64,000 nucleotides of DNA from contig NZ_JAHHQJ010000010.1 of NCBI RefSeq assembly GCF_020026455.1, positions 1 to 64,000 on the forward strand. The letters are read 5' to 3'. Positions 34,762 through 42,954 of this stretch are shown here, piece by piece. Below the pieces are notes generated by a model. The model saw only the letters and a program-made list of their open reading frames with translations, had not been told where the DNA came from and searched no databases. Source of the DNA: Alistipes sp. (lineage in GTDB: Bacteria; Bacteroidota; Bacteroidia; Bacteroidales; Rikenellaceae). A program made the position numbers and the translations under genes. How positions within the stretch are numbered: position 1 is the stretch's first letter; each line of letters opens with the position of its first letter.

Positions 34762-35658
34762 ATGAGAAAAATTACGATCCTATGCTTGCTGCTCGCCTGC
34801 GTGTTGCCCGCCTTTGCGGGTACATACCGCTCGGAGCAGATTCCCAATGTCCAGCTGACGGACCGGCGACGCTATGTCTCCGATCCCGACGGCATCCTCT
34901 CTTCCGCCGCCGTGGCGCATATCGACTCCGTCTGCGCCTCGCTGCGCGATCGGGGCCTGGCGCAGGTTGCCGTCGTCGCCGTCGACGACATTGCGGGCGG
35001 CGATCCGTTTTCGTTTGCCATTGATCTGTTCCGCCGCTGGGGCGTGGGCAGCTCGGCGAGCGACAACGGTCTGGGCATCCTGCTGGTGAAGGATCTGCGG
35101 GAGATCCGCTTCGTCACGGGCGGCGGTCTCGAGGGCATCCTCCCCGACGCACTCTGCAAACGCATCCAGCTCGACCGGATGCTTCCCGCCTTCCGCAAGG
35201 GGGACTACAGCGCGGGCATGGTCGCCGGAGTGGAGGCCGCCGCCACGGTCCTCGAAGGCGGCGAGGTCACTCTGGCCAACGACGAGGGGCTCCCGGCGTG
35301 GATGATCTTCACGATCGTCTTCGGCTTTGTGGTCTTTCCGCTGGGCGGGGTGCTGGCCAACTACTATTTCTCGCGCCGTTGCCCGAAGTGCCGGAAGCTG
35401 GCTCTGAAACAGCACTCGCAGCGGGTGTTGAGCGTCACGCGCAACTCCCGGCTGGTCGAATATACCTATATTTGCCCACATTGCGGCGAAGTCGTTACAC
35501 GACGCTCGCGCAACCTTCGCGACGACAACTTCGGCGGCGGTGCCGGGGGCGGAACGATCCTCGGCGGCGATTTCGGACGCGGCATGGGCGGCGGTTTCGG
35601 GGGTGGCTCCTTCGGCGGCGGCTCCTTTGGCGGCGGCGGCTCGGGTTCGCGCTGGTAG
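34762..35658 (+). CDS. TPM-domain membrane protein with Gly-rich tail
   Basis: This 298-residue protein has a signal peptide (about 1-19), an extracytoplasmic TPM domain (about 35-165, including YVSDPDGILSS and DNGLGILLVKDLREIRFVTG), one membrane segment (about 180-201) and a cytosolic zinc ribbon (CPKC at 207-210, CPHC at 238-241). It ends in a Gly/Phe/Ser-rich tail. TPM proteins are linked to photosystem repair in plants and are of uncertain function in bacteria, where they often neighbour LemA, as here. The start at 34762 is favoured by the signal peptide and the adjacent promoter. The same frame stays open upstream to an ATG at 34219. Confidence 0.88.
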   Translation: MRKITILCLLLACVLPAFAGTYRSEQIPNVQLTDRRRYVSDPDGILSSAAVAHIDSVCASLRDRGLAQVAVVAVDDIAGGDPFSFAIDLFRRWGVGSSASDNGLGILLVKDLREIRFVTGGGLEGILPDALCKRIQLDRMLPAFRKGDYSAGMVAGVEAAATVLEGGEVTLANDEGLPAWMIFTIVFGFVVFPLGGVLANYYFSRRCPKCRKLALKQHSQRVLSVTRNSRLVEYTYICPHCGEVVTRRSRNLRDDNFGGGAGGGTILGGDFGRGMGGGFGGGSFGGGSFGGGGSGSRW

Positions 35659-35823
35659 TTGAAGCTACGAAGTTCCGCTGCGTTGCATGTCGGGCTGAAA
35701 AGCGTCTGCAATTCGGTTGCATTGCGACAACCCCTTCCCTCAGGGACGGGCCTGGAATAGGGGCGGGCTTGCAACCGGCCCCGACTGCGACGGTTTGATA
35801 CGAAATAAGTTTAAATAATTTAA

Positions 35824-36411
35824 ATGGCTTCTGTTATGAAAAAATGGATTTGGATCGGCGTTGTCGCCGTGGTTGCGATTTTCTTTTATGCGACTTACAA
35901 CGGTTTCGTCAACCGGGAGGAGGGCCTTAAGAGCGCCTGGTCCAACGTCGAGACGCAGTACCAGCGCCGTGCGGACCTGATTCCCAACCTGGTCAACACC
36001 GTGAAGGGCTACGCGGCCCACGAAACGCAGACCTTGACCGAGGTCACCGAGGCGCGTGCCCGGGCCACGTCGATCAACCTTTCGGCCGACGGGCTGACTC
36101 CCGAGCGGCTTGCGCAGTTCCAGCAGGCGCAGGCCGAGGTTCGTTCCGCTTTGGGGCGCCTGATCGCCGTGTCGGAGAGCTATCCCGACCTGAAGGCCAA
36201 CCGGAATTTCCTCGAACTGCAGGCCCAGCTCGAAGGTACCGAGAACCGCATCGCCGTAGCGCGCAAGGACTTCAACGCCGCAGCACAGCAGTACAACGTT
36301 TCGGTGCGTCGTTTCCCGGCCAACCTCGTTGCGCGGATGTTCGGCTTCGAGCAGAAACCCTATTTCGAGTCGGCCGAAGGGACTGACGCCGCTCCGCAGG
36401 TTGCCTTCTAA
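35824..36411 (+). CDS. LemA family protein
   Basis: This 195-residue membrane protein has one N-terminal helix (about residues 7-24) followed by a long helical bundle. LemA signatures are NREEGLKSAWSNVETQYQRR and ADLIPNLVNTVKGYAAHE. The function is unclear, and LemA proteins commonly pair with TPM-domain proteins. The 165-bp gap after the TPM gene contains no promoter box I can see, so read-through is likely. The Met at codon 5 is an alternative start. The EamA gene begins immediately after the stop. Confidence 0.92.
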   Translation: MASVMKKWIWIGVVAVVAIFFYATYNGFVNREEGLKSAWSNVETQYQRRADLIPNLVNTVKGYAAHETQTLTEVTEARARATSINLSADGLTPERLAQFQQAQAEVRSALGRLIAVSESYPDLKANRNFLELQAQLEGTENRIAVARKDFNAAAQQYNVSVRRFPANLVARMFGFEQKPYFESAEGTDAAPQVAF

Positions 36412-37401
36412 ATGATCTCGGAACGTTCCCGCGGTTATGTGCTGGGTGCCATAGCCGCGGCCAGCTACGGATTGAATCCGCTCTTTGCACTGCCGCTTTA
36501 CGGCGCGGGCCTGAGGGTGGATTCCGTGCTGTTCTACCGCTATGTGCTGGCCGTGTTGATGCTGGGGGCGCTGATGCTTTTCCGGCGTCAGTCGTTCGCC
36601 CTGCGGCGGCGCGATGTCCTGCCGCTTGCGGCCGTGGGCTTGCTCTTCTCGCTTTCGTCGCTGCTGCTTTTCGAGAGCTACAACCTCATGGACGCCGGCA
36701 TCGCCTCGACAATCCTGTTTGTCTACCCGGTGATGGTCGCCGTCATCATGGCCGTCGGTTTCCGCGAGCGGGTCACGGCCGTCACGGTTTTTTCGATCAC
36801 TCTGGCCTGTGGGGGCATCTCGCTGCTCTACAAGGGGGACGACGGCGCCACTCTCGACCTGATGGGCGTCATGCTGGTCTTCCTTTCGGCGCTCTCCTAT
36901 GCGATCTGGATCGTTGCTGTCAACCGCTCGTCGCTCAAGGAACTTCCGACCGAGAAACTGACGTTCTACTGCCTGATTTTCGGCTCGCTGATCTACATCG
37001 TCCGACTGCGGGGCTGTGTCGATCTGCAACCCATGCCTTCGTTTGCGATGTGGGTCAACGCCATTGCGCTGGCTCTTTTCCCGACGATCATTTCGCTGGT
37101 CACGATGGCCGGATCCATCCGCCGCATCGGCTCCACACCCACGGCGATCCTCGGGGCGCTGGAACCCGTCACGGCGTTGTTTTTCGGCGTCGCGGTCTTT
37201 GGCGAACGGTTCACCCTGCGCATCGGAATCGGTGTTTTGCTGATCCTTACCGCCGTGACGCTCATCATCGCCGGCAAGTCGATCCGCATCCCCACCTCCG
37301 TCACACACCTTGCCCGGTGGATGGGCCGTCCCCACCTTCCGCGCTGGGCCGTGCGCTGGGCCCGCCGGCTGCCGCTGCCGCGCATCCGCCGTACGCGCTG
37401 A
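36412..37401 (+). CDS. EamA-family DMT transporter
   Basis: This 329-residue permease has ten hydrophobic segments in two EamA repeats and an Arg/Pro-rich cytosolic tail. The first repeat begins RGYVLGAIAAASYGLNPLFA, and the second includes LDLMGVMLVFLSALSYAIWI. The substrate is unknown. The ATG directly abuts the LemA stop (36409-36411), which suggests co-transcription. It is unrelated in detail to the other EamA gene at 2323-3216. Confidence 0.9.
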   Translation: MISERSRGYVLGAIAAASYGLNPLFALPLYGAGLRVDSVLFYRYVLAVLMLGALMLFRRQSFALRRRDVLPLAAVGLLFSLSSLLLFESYNLMDAGIASTILFVYPVMVAVIMAVGFRERVTAVTVFSITLACGGISLLYKGDDGATLDLMGVMLVFLSALSYAIWIVAVNRSSLKELPTEKLTFYCLIFGSLIYIVRLRGCVDLQPMPSFAMWVNAIALALFPTIISLVTMAGSIRRIGSTPTAILGALEPVTALFFGVAVFGERFTLRIGIGVLLILTAVTLIIAGKSIRIPTSVTHLARWMGRPHLPRWAVRWARRLPLPRIRRTR

Positions 37402-37414
37402 CGGACTTTGCCGC

Positions 37415-37460
37415 AACGAACGGCGCCGGAGCGGGAAAATCCCTCCGGCGCCGTTCGTTT
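37415..37460. terminator. Bidirectional terminator between EamA and OMP genes
   Basis: AACGAACGGCGCCGGA pairs with TCCGGCGCCGTTCGTT around a 13-nt loop, followed by T-rich sequence. It lies between two converging genes. Confidence 0.9.
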
Positions 37461-37472
37461 GTCTTCGGATGG

Positions 37473-39833
37473 TTACAGCCGTCTCTTTTCGTCGGCCGAT
37501 CCCGCCTCGACGGCCTTGCGCTTGAAGGCCTTCCCCGACTTGAAGTTGTAGGTCAGCCCGATTCGGAACGAGCGGTTGCTCCAGGGCTGCCGGATGTTCA
37601 TCGCGCGGACGAATCCGTCGCCCTGCGCTCCGAACTTATGTTCCCGATTCAGGAGGTTCTGCACCGAGAACGAGGCGGTGAACCGGTCGCCGAAGCGCTT
37701 CTTCACACCGATCTGCACCCGGTGGTTGGGCTCCACCCAACAGTTGCCTAGGCTGATACGGCTCTGATAGTTGTACGAGAAGTCGATGTAGCATTTGGCC
37801 GGGAGCGTGAAGGTCGTCGCGAGGTGGACGAATCCCCAGTTGAAAAACTGCTCGGCTCCGTGCTGCTCTATGCGCTGTCCGCGGCGCATGTAGGTGATGT
37901 TGGCGTTCAGCTGCCACCATTTCGTGGGTTGGAACGGCAGGTTGACCGATACGTAATAGTTTTTCGTGGCGTCGAAGTTGACATGAGTCAGTTGCAGCAT
38001 GTCGGGTTTCTCCGTGTCGGCCCGTATTATCTCCTGAATCTCGTCGCTGACGAACTGCATGCCGGCCGTGAGGGTGTATTTGTGGGCGGCCACCAGCGTG
38101 AGGTTCACGTCCTGCTTGAATGCCGGGTCGAGCGACGGGTTTCCCGTCTGGTAGGTGTAGTCCGAAATCTGTGTCCGCTGCGGGTTGAGGCTCCGGAAGT
38201 TGGGGCGTTCGATGGTCCGGGCGTATTGGGCGATCAGCAGCCATCCCTTCTCCTTCGAGAGGGCGAAGGAGAGGTTGGCGTTGGGAAAGAGTGAGAAATA
38301 ATCCTGTCCGACCCCTTTTCCCTCCGTGTGGGTGTACTCGCCGCGCAGACCCGCCACGAGTCCCCAGCGGCCGAGCTGTGCCGAGGCGATGGCGTAGGCC
38401 GCCGCGATGTTCTCCGTATAGTCGATCGTGAAGCTCTGGTTGTCGTTGCGCATCCATGCATCGTTCCGGCGGTATTCATAGAGCGCCTCGTTGTGCATGT
38501 CGTTGTAGGTGTATTTGGCGCCGGCTTTCATCGTGAAACGGGGGGTGTATTTCTTTTCGAGGGCCAGTGTCGCCGTGGCGATGTTATAGATGCCCTCGGT
38601 GTTGTTGCGGTAGATCGAGTCGGTCGTTGCTTTCGGGGTCGTTGTGCGGCTGAAGTTCTCGTTCCCGGAGTCGCTTTCGCGGCGTGTGTAGTCGAAGAGC
38701 AGTTTGAGCGTCGAGCCGAGCGTGTCGATCTTGCGGATGTAGTTGAACGTCGCCGAGTAGTTGTCGGGGGTGTTGAGTTGGTCGAATTTGCTGTCCGTGT
38801 GCGCTGTCGTGCCGGCATTCCGCAACTCCGAGTAGGTTTTGGTCGGTCCTTCGACGCTGGTGTGCCAGTATTCGAATTCGGCGCCGATGCTGTTCTTGCC
38901 GTCGATTTCGACCACGGTTCCGGCGTTGATTCCGAAGTTGTCGGTGCGGTTTTTTATCGTCGAGTGAGCATTCAGCTCCTTGTCTGTAGCCTCGTAGCGA
39001 GTCTGTTCGCGGGAGACTGTCTTTTCCTTTTCGAACGAACCCCATGCCGAGGCGTAAAAGTCCACGCGTCCCGAATGCAGGTTGATGTTTGCGGCCGGAT
39101 TGTAGCGATGCACGATATCTCCCTGCGTGGTGTTGAACGACACCGAGCCGTCGATGCCGTTCTCGCGGCGTTTTCTGAGCGTGATGCGGATGATGCCTCC
39201 CGACGAGTCGGCGTCGTAGTCGGCTCCCGACGTGGGCACGACCTCTATTTTCTGAATCTCCTCAGCCCGGAGCGACCGCAGGTAGGTCAGCAACTGTTCC
39301 GGCTCCATGTGCAGTTCGCGGTCGTTGACATATACCTTCGGGCCGCTCTTGCCGTTGATCGATACTTTCTCCCCGTCGATCCATACGCCGGGGGCGTGTT
39401 CCAGCAGCTCGATGCCGTCCTTTCCGATGGCAGCCGGAGCGTTCGCCACGTCGACGACAAAGCGATCGGCCTCGCGCCGCACGAGCCGGGCCTTTACCTC
39501 CACCCGCTCGATTCCGGTTGCCGCGGCATGCATCACGAAGTCGCCTAAAAAGTTCTCCTGCTCCACGCTCACGGTCTTTTTCACGGGGTCGCATCCGAGA
39601 TACTGAATCTGGAGGGTGTACTCGCCGGGAGCGGCTTTCAGCACGAAACGCCCTTCGGCATCGGTGACCATGCCGGCCACCTGTTCGGCTCCTTTCAGCA
39701 GGACAACCGTTGCATATTCGACGGCTTTTCCCTGCTCGTCGACCACGCGGCCCGTCGAGGGGCAGAGCTGCGCGGCCAGAAGCCGGCTTGCGACCATTGC
39801 GAGTATTGCGATGAGGAGAATTAATTTTTTCAT
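37473..39833 (-). CDS. Outer-membrane beta-barrel receptor (TonB-dependent-like)
   Basis: This 786-residue protein has a signal peptide (about 1-21), a carboxypeptidase-regulatory-like domain (about 25-110, GRVVDEQGKAVEYATVVLLK), a plug-like domain (PGVWIDGEKVSINGKSGPKV, then IQKIEVVPTSGADYDADSSG) and a large beta-barrel of the outer-membrane beta-barrel family 3 type. No SusD partner follows. The ligand is unknown; some members of this family take up peptides or metals, but nothing here decides. It is transcribed alone. Confidence 0.9.
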   Translation of the reverse strand: MKKLILLIAILAMVASRLLAAQLCPSTGRVVDEQGKAVEYATVVLLKGAEQVAGMVTDAEGRFVLKAAPGEYTLQIQYLGCDPVKKTVSVEQENFLGDFVMHAAATGIERVEVKARLVRREADRFVVDVANAPAAIGKDGIELLEHAPGVWIDGEKVSINGKSGPKVYVNDRELHMEPEQLLTYLRSLRAEEIQKIEVVPTSGADYDADSSGGIIRITLRKRRENGIDGSVSFNTTQGDIVHRYNPAANINLHSGRVDFYASAWGSFEKEKTVSREQTRYEATDKELNAHSTIKNRTDNFGINAGTVVEIDGKNSIGAEFEYWHTSVEGPTKTYSELRNAGTTAHTDSKFDQLNTPDNYSATFNYIRKIDTLGSTLKLLFDYTRRESDSGNENFSRTTTPKATTDSIYRNNTEGIYNIATATLALEKKYTPRFTMKAGAKYTYNDMHNEALYEYRRNDAWMRNDNQSFTIDYTENIAAAYAIASAQLGRWGLVAGLRGEYTHTEGKGVGQDYFSLFPNANLSFALSKEKGWLLIAQYARTIERPNFRSLNPQRTQISDYTYQTGNPSLDPAFKQDVNLTLVAAHKYTLTAGMQFVSDEIQEIIRADTEKPDMLQLTHVNFDATKNYYVSVNLPFQPTKWWQLNANITYMRRGQRIEQHGAEQFFNWGFVHLATTFTLPAKCYIDFSYNYQSRISLGNCWVEPNHRVQIGVKKRFGDRFTASFSVQNLLNREHKFGAQGDGFVRAMNIRQPWSNRSFRIGLTYNFKSGKAFKRKAVEAGSADEKRRL

Positions 39834-39864
39834 GATATTCGGCGGTTTGGTTTATCTGTTACTG

Positions 39865-39872
39865 CAAATATA
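39865..39872 (-). promoter_or_regulatory. TATATTTG -7 box of the OMP gene
   Basis: The plus-strand CAAATATA is a perfect minus-strand -7 box, 31 nt upstream of the start at 39833. Confidence 0.65.
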
Positions 39873-40324
39873 TGTAAAAATATTTATACTCTGTAACACA
39901 TAGTACTAAAATTTCGGAAATTTTTTGATACTTATATTTAATAGCGCCGCAGTTATCCGATCGGGCTCCGTTATTTTTCGTGGGGTGGCGGTGGCCCGGC
40001 CTTCCGGCTGCGACCGATTTTTTCCCGCCATTTTTTTTCGCGACGGGGTATTTTCTCCTCCGGAAAACGGGTGCCGTGAATATTTTTTTGAAAATTCGCC
40101 GACTGGCAGGGTAGGAATCCCGGGAAATAATTGCTAAATTTGCAATTTGAATTAATGTGGCTAATTGTCTCCGGATGCCTGATGCAGGCTTTTCACCCGG
40201 ATGCGTCCTTTGCCGGATCCCTCCCGACGGCGGGGATTCGGAGCGGGCCGGATTTGTGGACGCAACCCGCGGCCACGGGTTCGGACGCTCTGTTTTGTAA
40301 ATGCTTTAATGGAACGATAAGCGT
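39873..40324. other. Intergenic spacer between OMP and plsC
   Basis: This 450-bp spacer is AT-rich near both promoters. Two frames of 66-70 codons on the plus strand (39925-40137 and 40131-40331) look like chance translations. No RNA gene or repeat was seen apart from the promoter box at 40135. Confidence 0.5.
40135..40142 (+). promoter_or_regulatory. TAAATTTG -7 box of the plsC-parE-parC unit
   Basis: A perfect match to TAnnTTTG lies 183 nt before the plsC start, giving a leader of about 175 nt. It is the best box in the spacer. Confidence 0.5.
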
Positions 40325-41047
40325 ATGTTGAGTGCTTTATACTACCTTGTTCTGGTGCTTCTGTGCACGTTTTTCATGATCCTGTCGGCCCTTGCGCTGG
40401 TTGTCTGCTATCCCTTCGACCGGGGACGCCGCACGGTGCACGAGCTGTCGCGCATCCTGGTCCGGATTTTCTTCTTTCTGCCTCCCTTCTGGCGGCATCG
40501 GGTCATCGGCCGCGAGCTGATCGACCGGACGAAGTCCTACGTCATCGTCATCAACCACGCTACGGTGATCGACATCCCGGCGCTCTACTACCTTCCGCTC
40601 AATTTCCGCTGGGTGTCGAAGCGCGAGGTGTTCAAAACGCCCTTCTTCGGTCAGTTTCTCCTGCTCCACGGCGACATCTGCATCAACCGCGGCCACGCCG
40701 CCGAGGCCCTGGAACAAATGGTCCGTGACGGCAAAAAGTGGATTTCGCGCGGGGCTTCGGTGGCAGTTTTCCCCGAGGGCACGCGCTCGAAGGACGGCGA
40801 GATCCACCGCTTCAAGGCCGGGGCCTTCACCCTGGCCAGGGAGGCCGGCGTTGAGATCCTCCCCGTGGTGCTGGACGGAACCAAAACGCTGATCAAAAAG
40901 AACCTGGCATTCAACTGGGGCAACCGGATCACCGTCCGCGTGCTTCCGCCCGTTCCGGCCGCGGAGGTTGCGGCCCTGGAGACGCACGAACTGATGGCGC
41001 GCGTCCGTGAGAGCATGTGTGCCGCCCTGGCCGAGATCCGAAAATAA
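40325..41047 (+). CDS. plsC: 1-acyl-sn-glycerol-3-phosphate acyltransferase
   Basis: PlsC acylates lysophosphatidic acid to phosphatidic acid at the inner membrane. The 240-residue product has an N-terminal membrane helix (about 5-28), the acyltransferase HX4D motif as NHATVID with His78 and Asp83, and FPEGTRS at 149-155. It lies 6 bp before parE, so the topoisomerase IV genes are probably co-transcribed with it. Confidence 0.92.
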   Translation: MLSALYYLVLVLLCTFFMILSALALVVCYPFDRGRRTVHELSRILVRIFFFLPPFWRHRVIGRELIDRTKSYVIVINHATVIDIPALYYLPLNFRWVSKREVFKTPFFGQFLLLHGDICINRGHAAEALEQMVRDGKKWISRGASVAVFPEGTRSKDGEIHRFKAGAFTLAREAGVEILPVVLDGTKTLIKKNLAFNWGNRITVRVLPPVPAAEVAALETHELMARVRESMCAALAEIRK

Positions 41048-41053
41048 CGCATT

Positions 41054-42931
41054 ATGGCAGATTTACTCAATACCAACTCGAACGCAAACAATTACGGCGA
41101 CGACGCCATCGTGACCCTCTCTCCGAGGGAGCACATCCGCCTGCGCCCCGGCATGTACGTCGGCGTGGTGGGCGACGGTTCGCAACCCGACGAGGCGCTC
41201 TACGTGCTGATCAAGGAGGTCGTGGACAACTCGATCGACGAATTTATCATGGGAGCGGGCCGGCAGATCGACATCACGCTTGTTGACAACGTGGTCACGG
41301 TGCGCGACTACGGCCGTGGCATTCCCCTCAAGTCGCTCGCGGCAGCCGTCGGACAGATGAATACGGGCGGCAAGTACGGGGGCGACGCCTTTAAGAAGAC
41401 GGTCGGTCTGAACGGAGTGGGCGTCAAGGCCGTGAACATGCTTTCCGAAGAGTTTACGGCCCGTTCGGTCCGCGACGGTGAAGCCCGTACGGTGACCTTC
41501 GCCAAGGGGCTCGAGGTGAGCGACAAGTGGGAGAGCGGTGTTGGCGAGAAGAACGGCACGTTCATCTCCTACCGTGTCGACCAGGAGATTTTCGGCGACT
41601 ATGCCTACAACCTCGAATACGTCGAGCAGAAGATCCGCAATTACAGCTACCTGAATCTGGGTCTTACGCTCAACTTCAACGGCAAGAGCTACGTTTCGAA
41701 ACACGGACTGCTGGATCTTGTGAACGACAACATGACCGAGGCTCCGCTCTATCCGCCGATCCACCTCACGGGCGAGGACATCGAGGTGGTGATCACCCAC
41801 GGCACGGGCTACGGCGAGAGCTATGACTCGTTCGTCAACGGACAGCATACCACCCAGGGCGGTACGCACCAGACGGCCCTTCGCGCCGCCATTGCCAAGA
41901 CGATCAAGGAGTTCTACCGCAAGGACTACGACCCTTCGGACATCCGCACGTCGGTCATCGCGGCCATTTCGATCAAGGTCACTGACCCTCTTTTCGAGAA
42001 CCAGATGAAGACCAAGTACGGCTCGAAGGAGGTCGAACCGGGCGTCTCGGTCAACAACTTCGTGGCCGACTTCCTTACCAAACACCTCGACGACTACCTG
42101 CACAAGCACGCCGAGACGGCCCAGATTCTCCAGAAGAAGATCGTCGAGAACGAGAAGGAGCGCAAGGCGATCTCGGGCATCCAGAAGAAGGCCCGCGAGA
42201 CGGCGCGCAAGGTGAGCCTGAACAACAAGAAGCTGCGCGACTGCAAGATCCACCGCACGGACCGCAACGAGCTGGCCGAACAGTCGATGATCTTCATCAC
42301 GGAGGGTAACTCGGCGTCGGGCTCCATCACCAAGAGCCGCGACGTGCGTACACAGGCGGTCTTCTCGCTGCGGGGCAAGCCGCTGAACTGCTACGGGCTG
42401 ACGAAGAAGGTAGTCTACGAGAACGAGGAGTTCAACCTGCTCCAGGCGGCGCTGAACATCGAGGAGGACATGGACAACCTGCGCTACAACAAGGTCGTCA
42501 TCGCCACCGATGCCGATGTCGACGGCATGCACATCCGCCTCTTGATGATGACCTTCTTCCTGCAGTTCTTCCCCGAGGTGATCCGCCAGGGACACCTTTT
42601 CGTGCTGCAAACCCCTCTGTTCCGGGTCCGCAACAAGAAGGAGACCTTCTACTGCTATTCGGAGGAGGAGCGGCTGAAGGCCGTGGGCCGCTGCGGATCG
42701 AATGCCGAGATCACGCGCTTCAAGGGTCTGGGCGAGATTTCTCCCGACGAGTTCAAGGAGTTCATCGGCGAGAATATGCGCCTGGACAAGGTCCGCATCA
42801 CGAAGGACGACCCGATCCACGACCTGCTGGAGTTTTATATGGGTAAGAATACCTACGAGCGCCAGGGCTTTATTATCGATAACCTGCGCATCGAGGAGGA
42901 CATCGTCGAGCAGGACCTTTTGATCAATTGA
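41054..42931 (+). CDS. parE: DNA topoisomerase IV subunit B
   Basis: ParE is the ATPase/TOPRIM subunit of topoisomerase IV, which unlinks replicated chromosomes. The 625-residue product has the GHKL ATPase domain (VVDNSIDE, VRDYGRGIP, GVGVKAVNMLSE) and the TOPRIM region with EGNSASGS in place of the more usual EGDSAGGS, followed by RGKPLN and DADVDGMHIR. The acidic metal ligands are kept. It lacks the extra GyrB insert and is followed directly by its partner parC. Confidence 0.94.
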   Translation: MADLLNTNSNANNYGDDAIVTLSPREHIRLRPGMYVGVVGDGSQPDEALYVLIKEVVDNSIDEFIMGAGRQIDITLVDNVVTVRDYGRGIPLKSLAAAVGQMNTGGKYGGDAFKKTVGLNGVGVKAVNMLSEEFTARSVRDGEARTVTFAKGLEVSDKWESGVGEKNGTFISYRVDQEIFGDYAYNLEYVEQKIRNYSYLNLGLTLNFNGKSYVSKHGLLDLVNDNMTEAPLYPPIHLTGEDIEVVITHGTGYGESYDSFVNGQHTTQGGTHQTALRAAIAKTIKEFYRKDYDPSDIRTSVIAAISIKVTDPLFENQMKTKYGSKEVEPGVSVNNFVADFLTKHLDDYLHKHAETAQILQKKIVENEKERKAISGIQKKARETARKVSLNNKKLRDCKIHRTDRNELAEQSMIFITEGNSASGSITKSRDVRTQAVFSLRGKPLNCYGLTKKVVYENEEFNLLQAALNIEEDMDNLRYNKVVIATDADVDGMHIRLLMMTFFLQFFPEVIRQGHLFVLQTPLFRVRNKKETFYCYSEEERLKAVGRCGSNAEITRFKGLGEISPDEFKEFIGENMRLDKVRITKDDPIHDLLEFYMGKNTYERQGFIIDNLRIEEDIVEQDLLIN

Positions 42932-42954
42932 GAATTAAAAACCAAGCATTTCCC

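Noticed and set aside
33912..34847. Minus-strand frame with collagen-like Pro/Glu/Gly repeats
   Set aside because: It runs antisense through the amylase 3' end and the repeat tract. The repeats have few stop codons in several frames, so openness is not evidence of coding.
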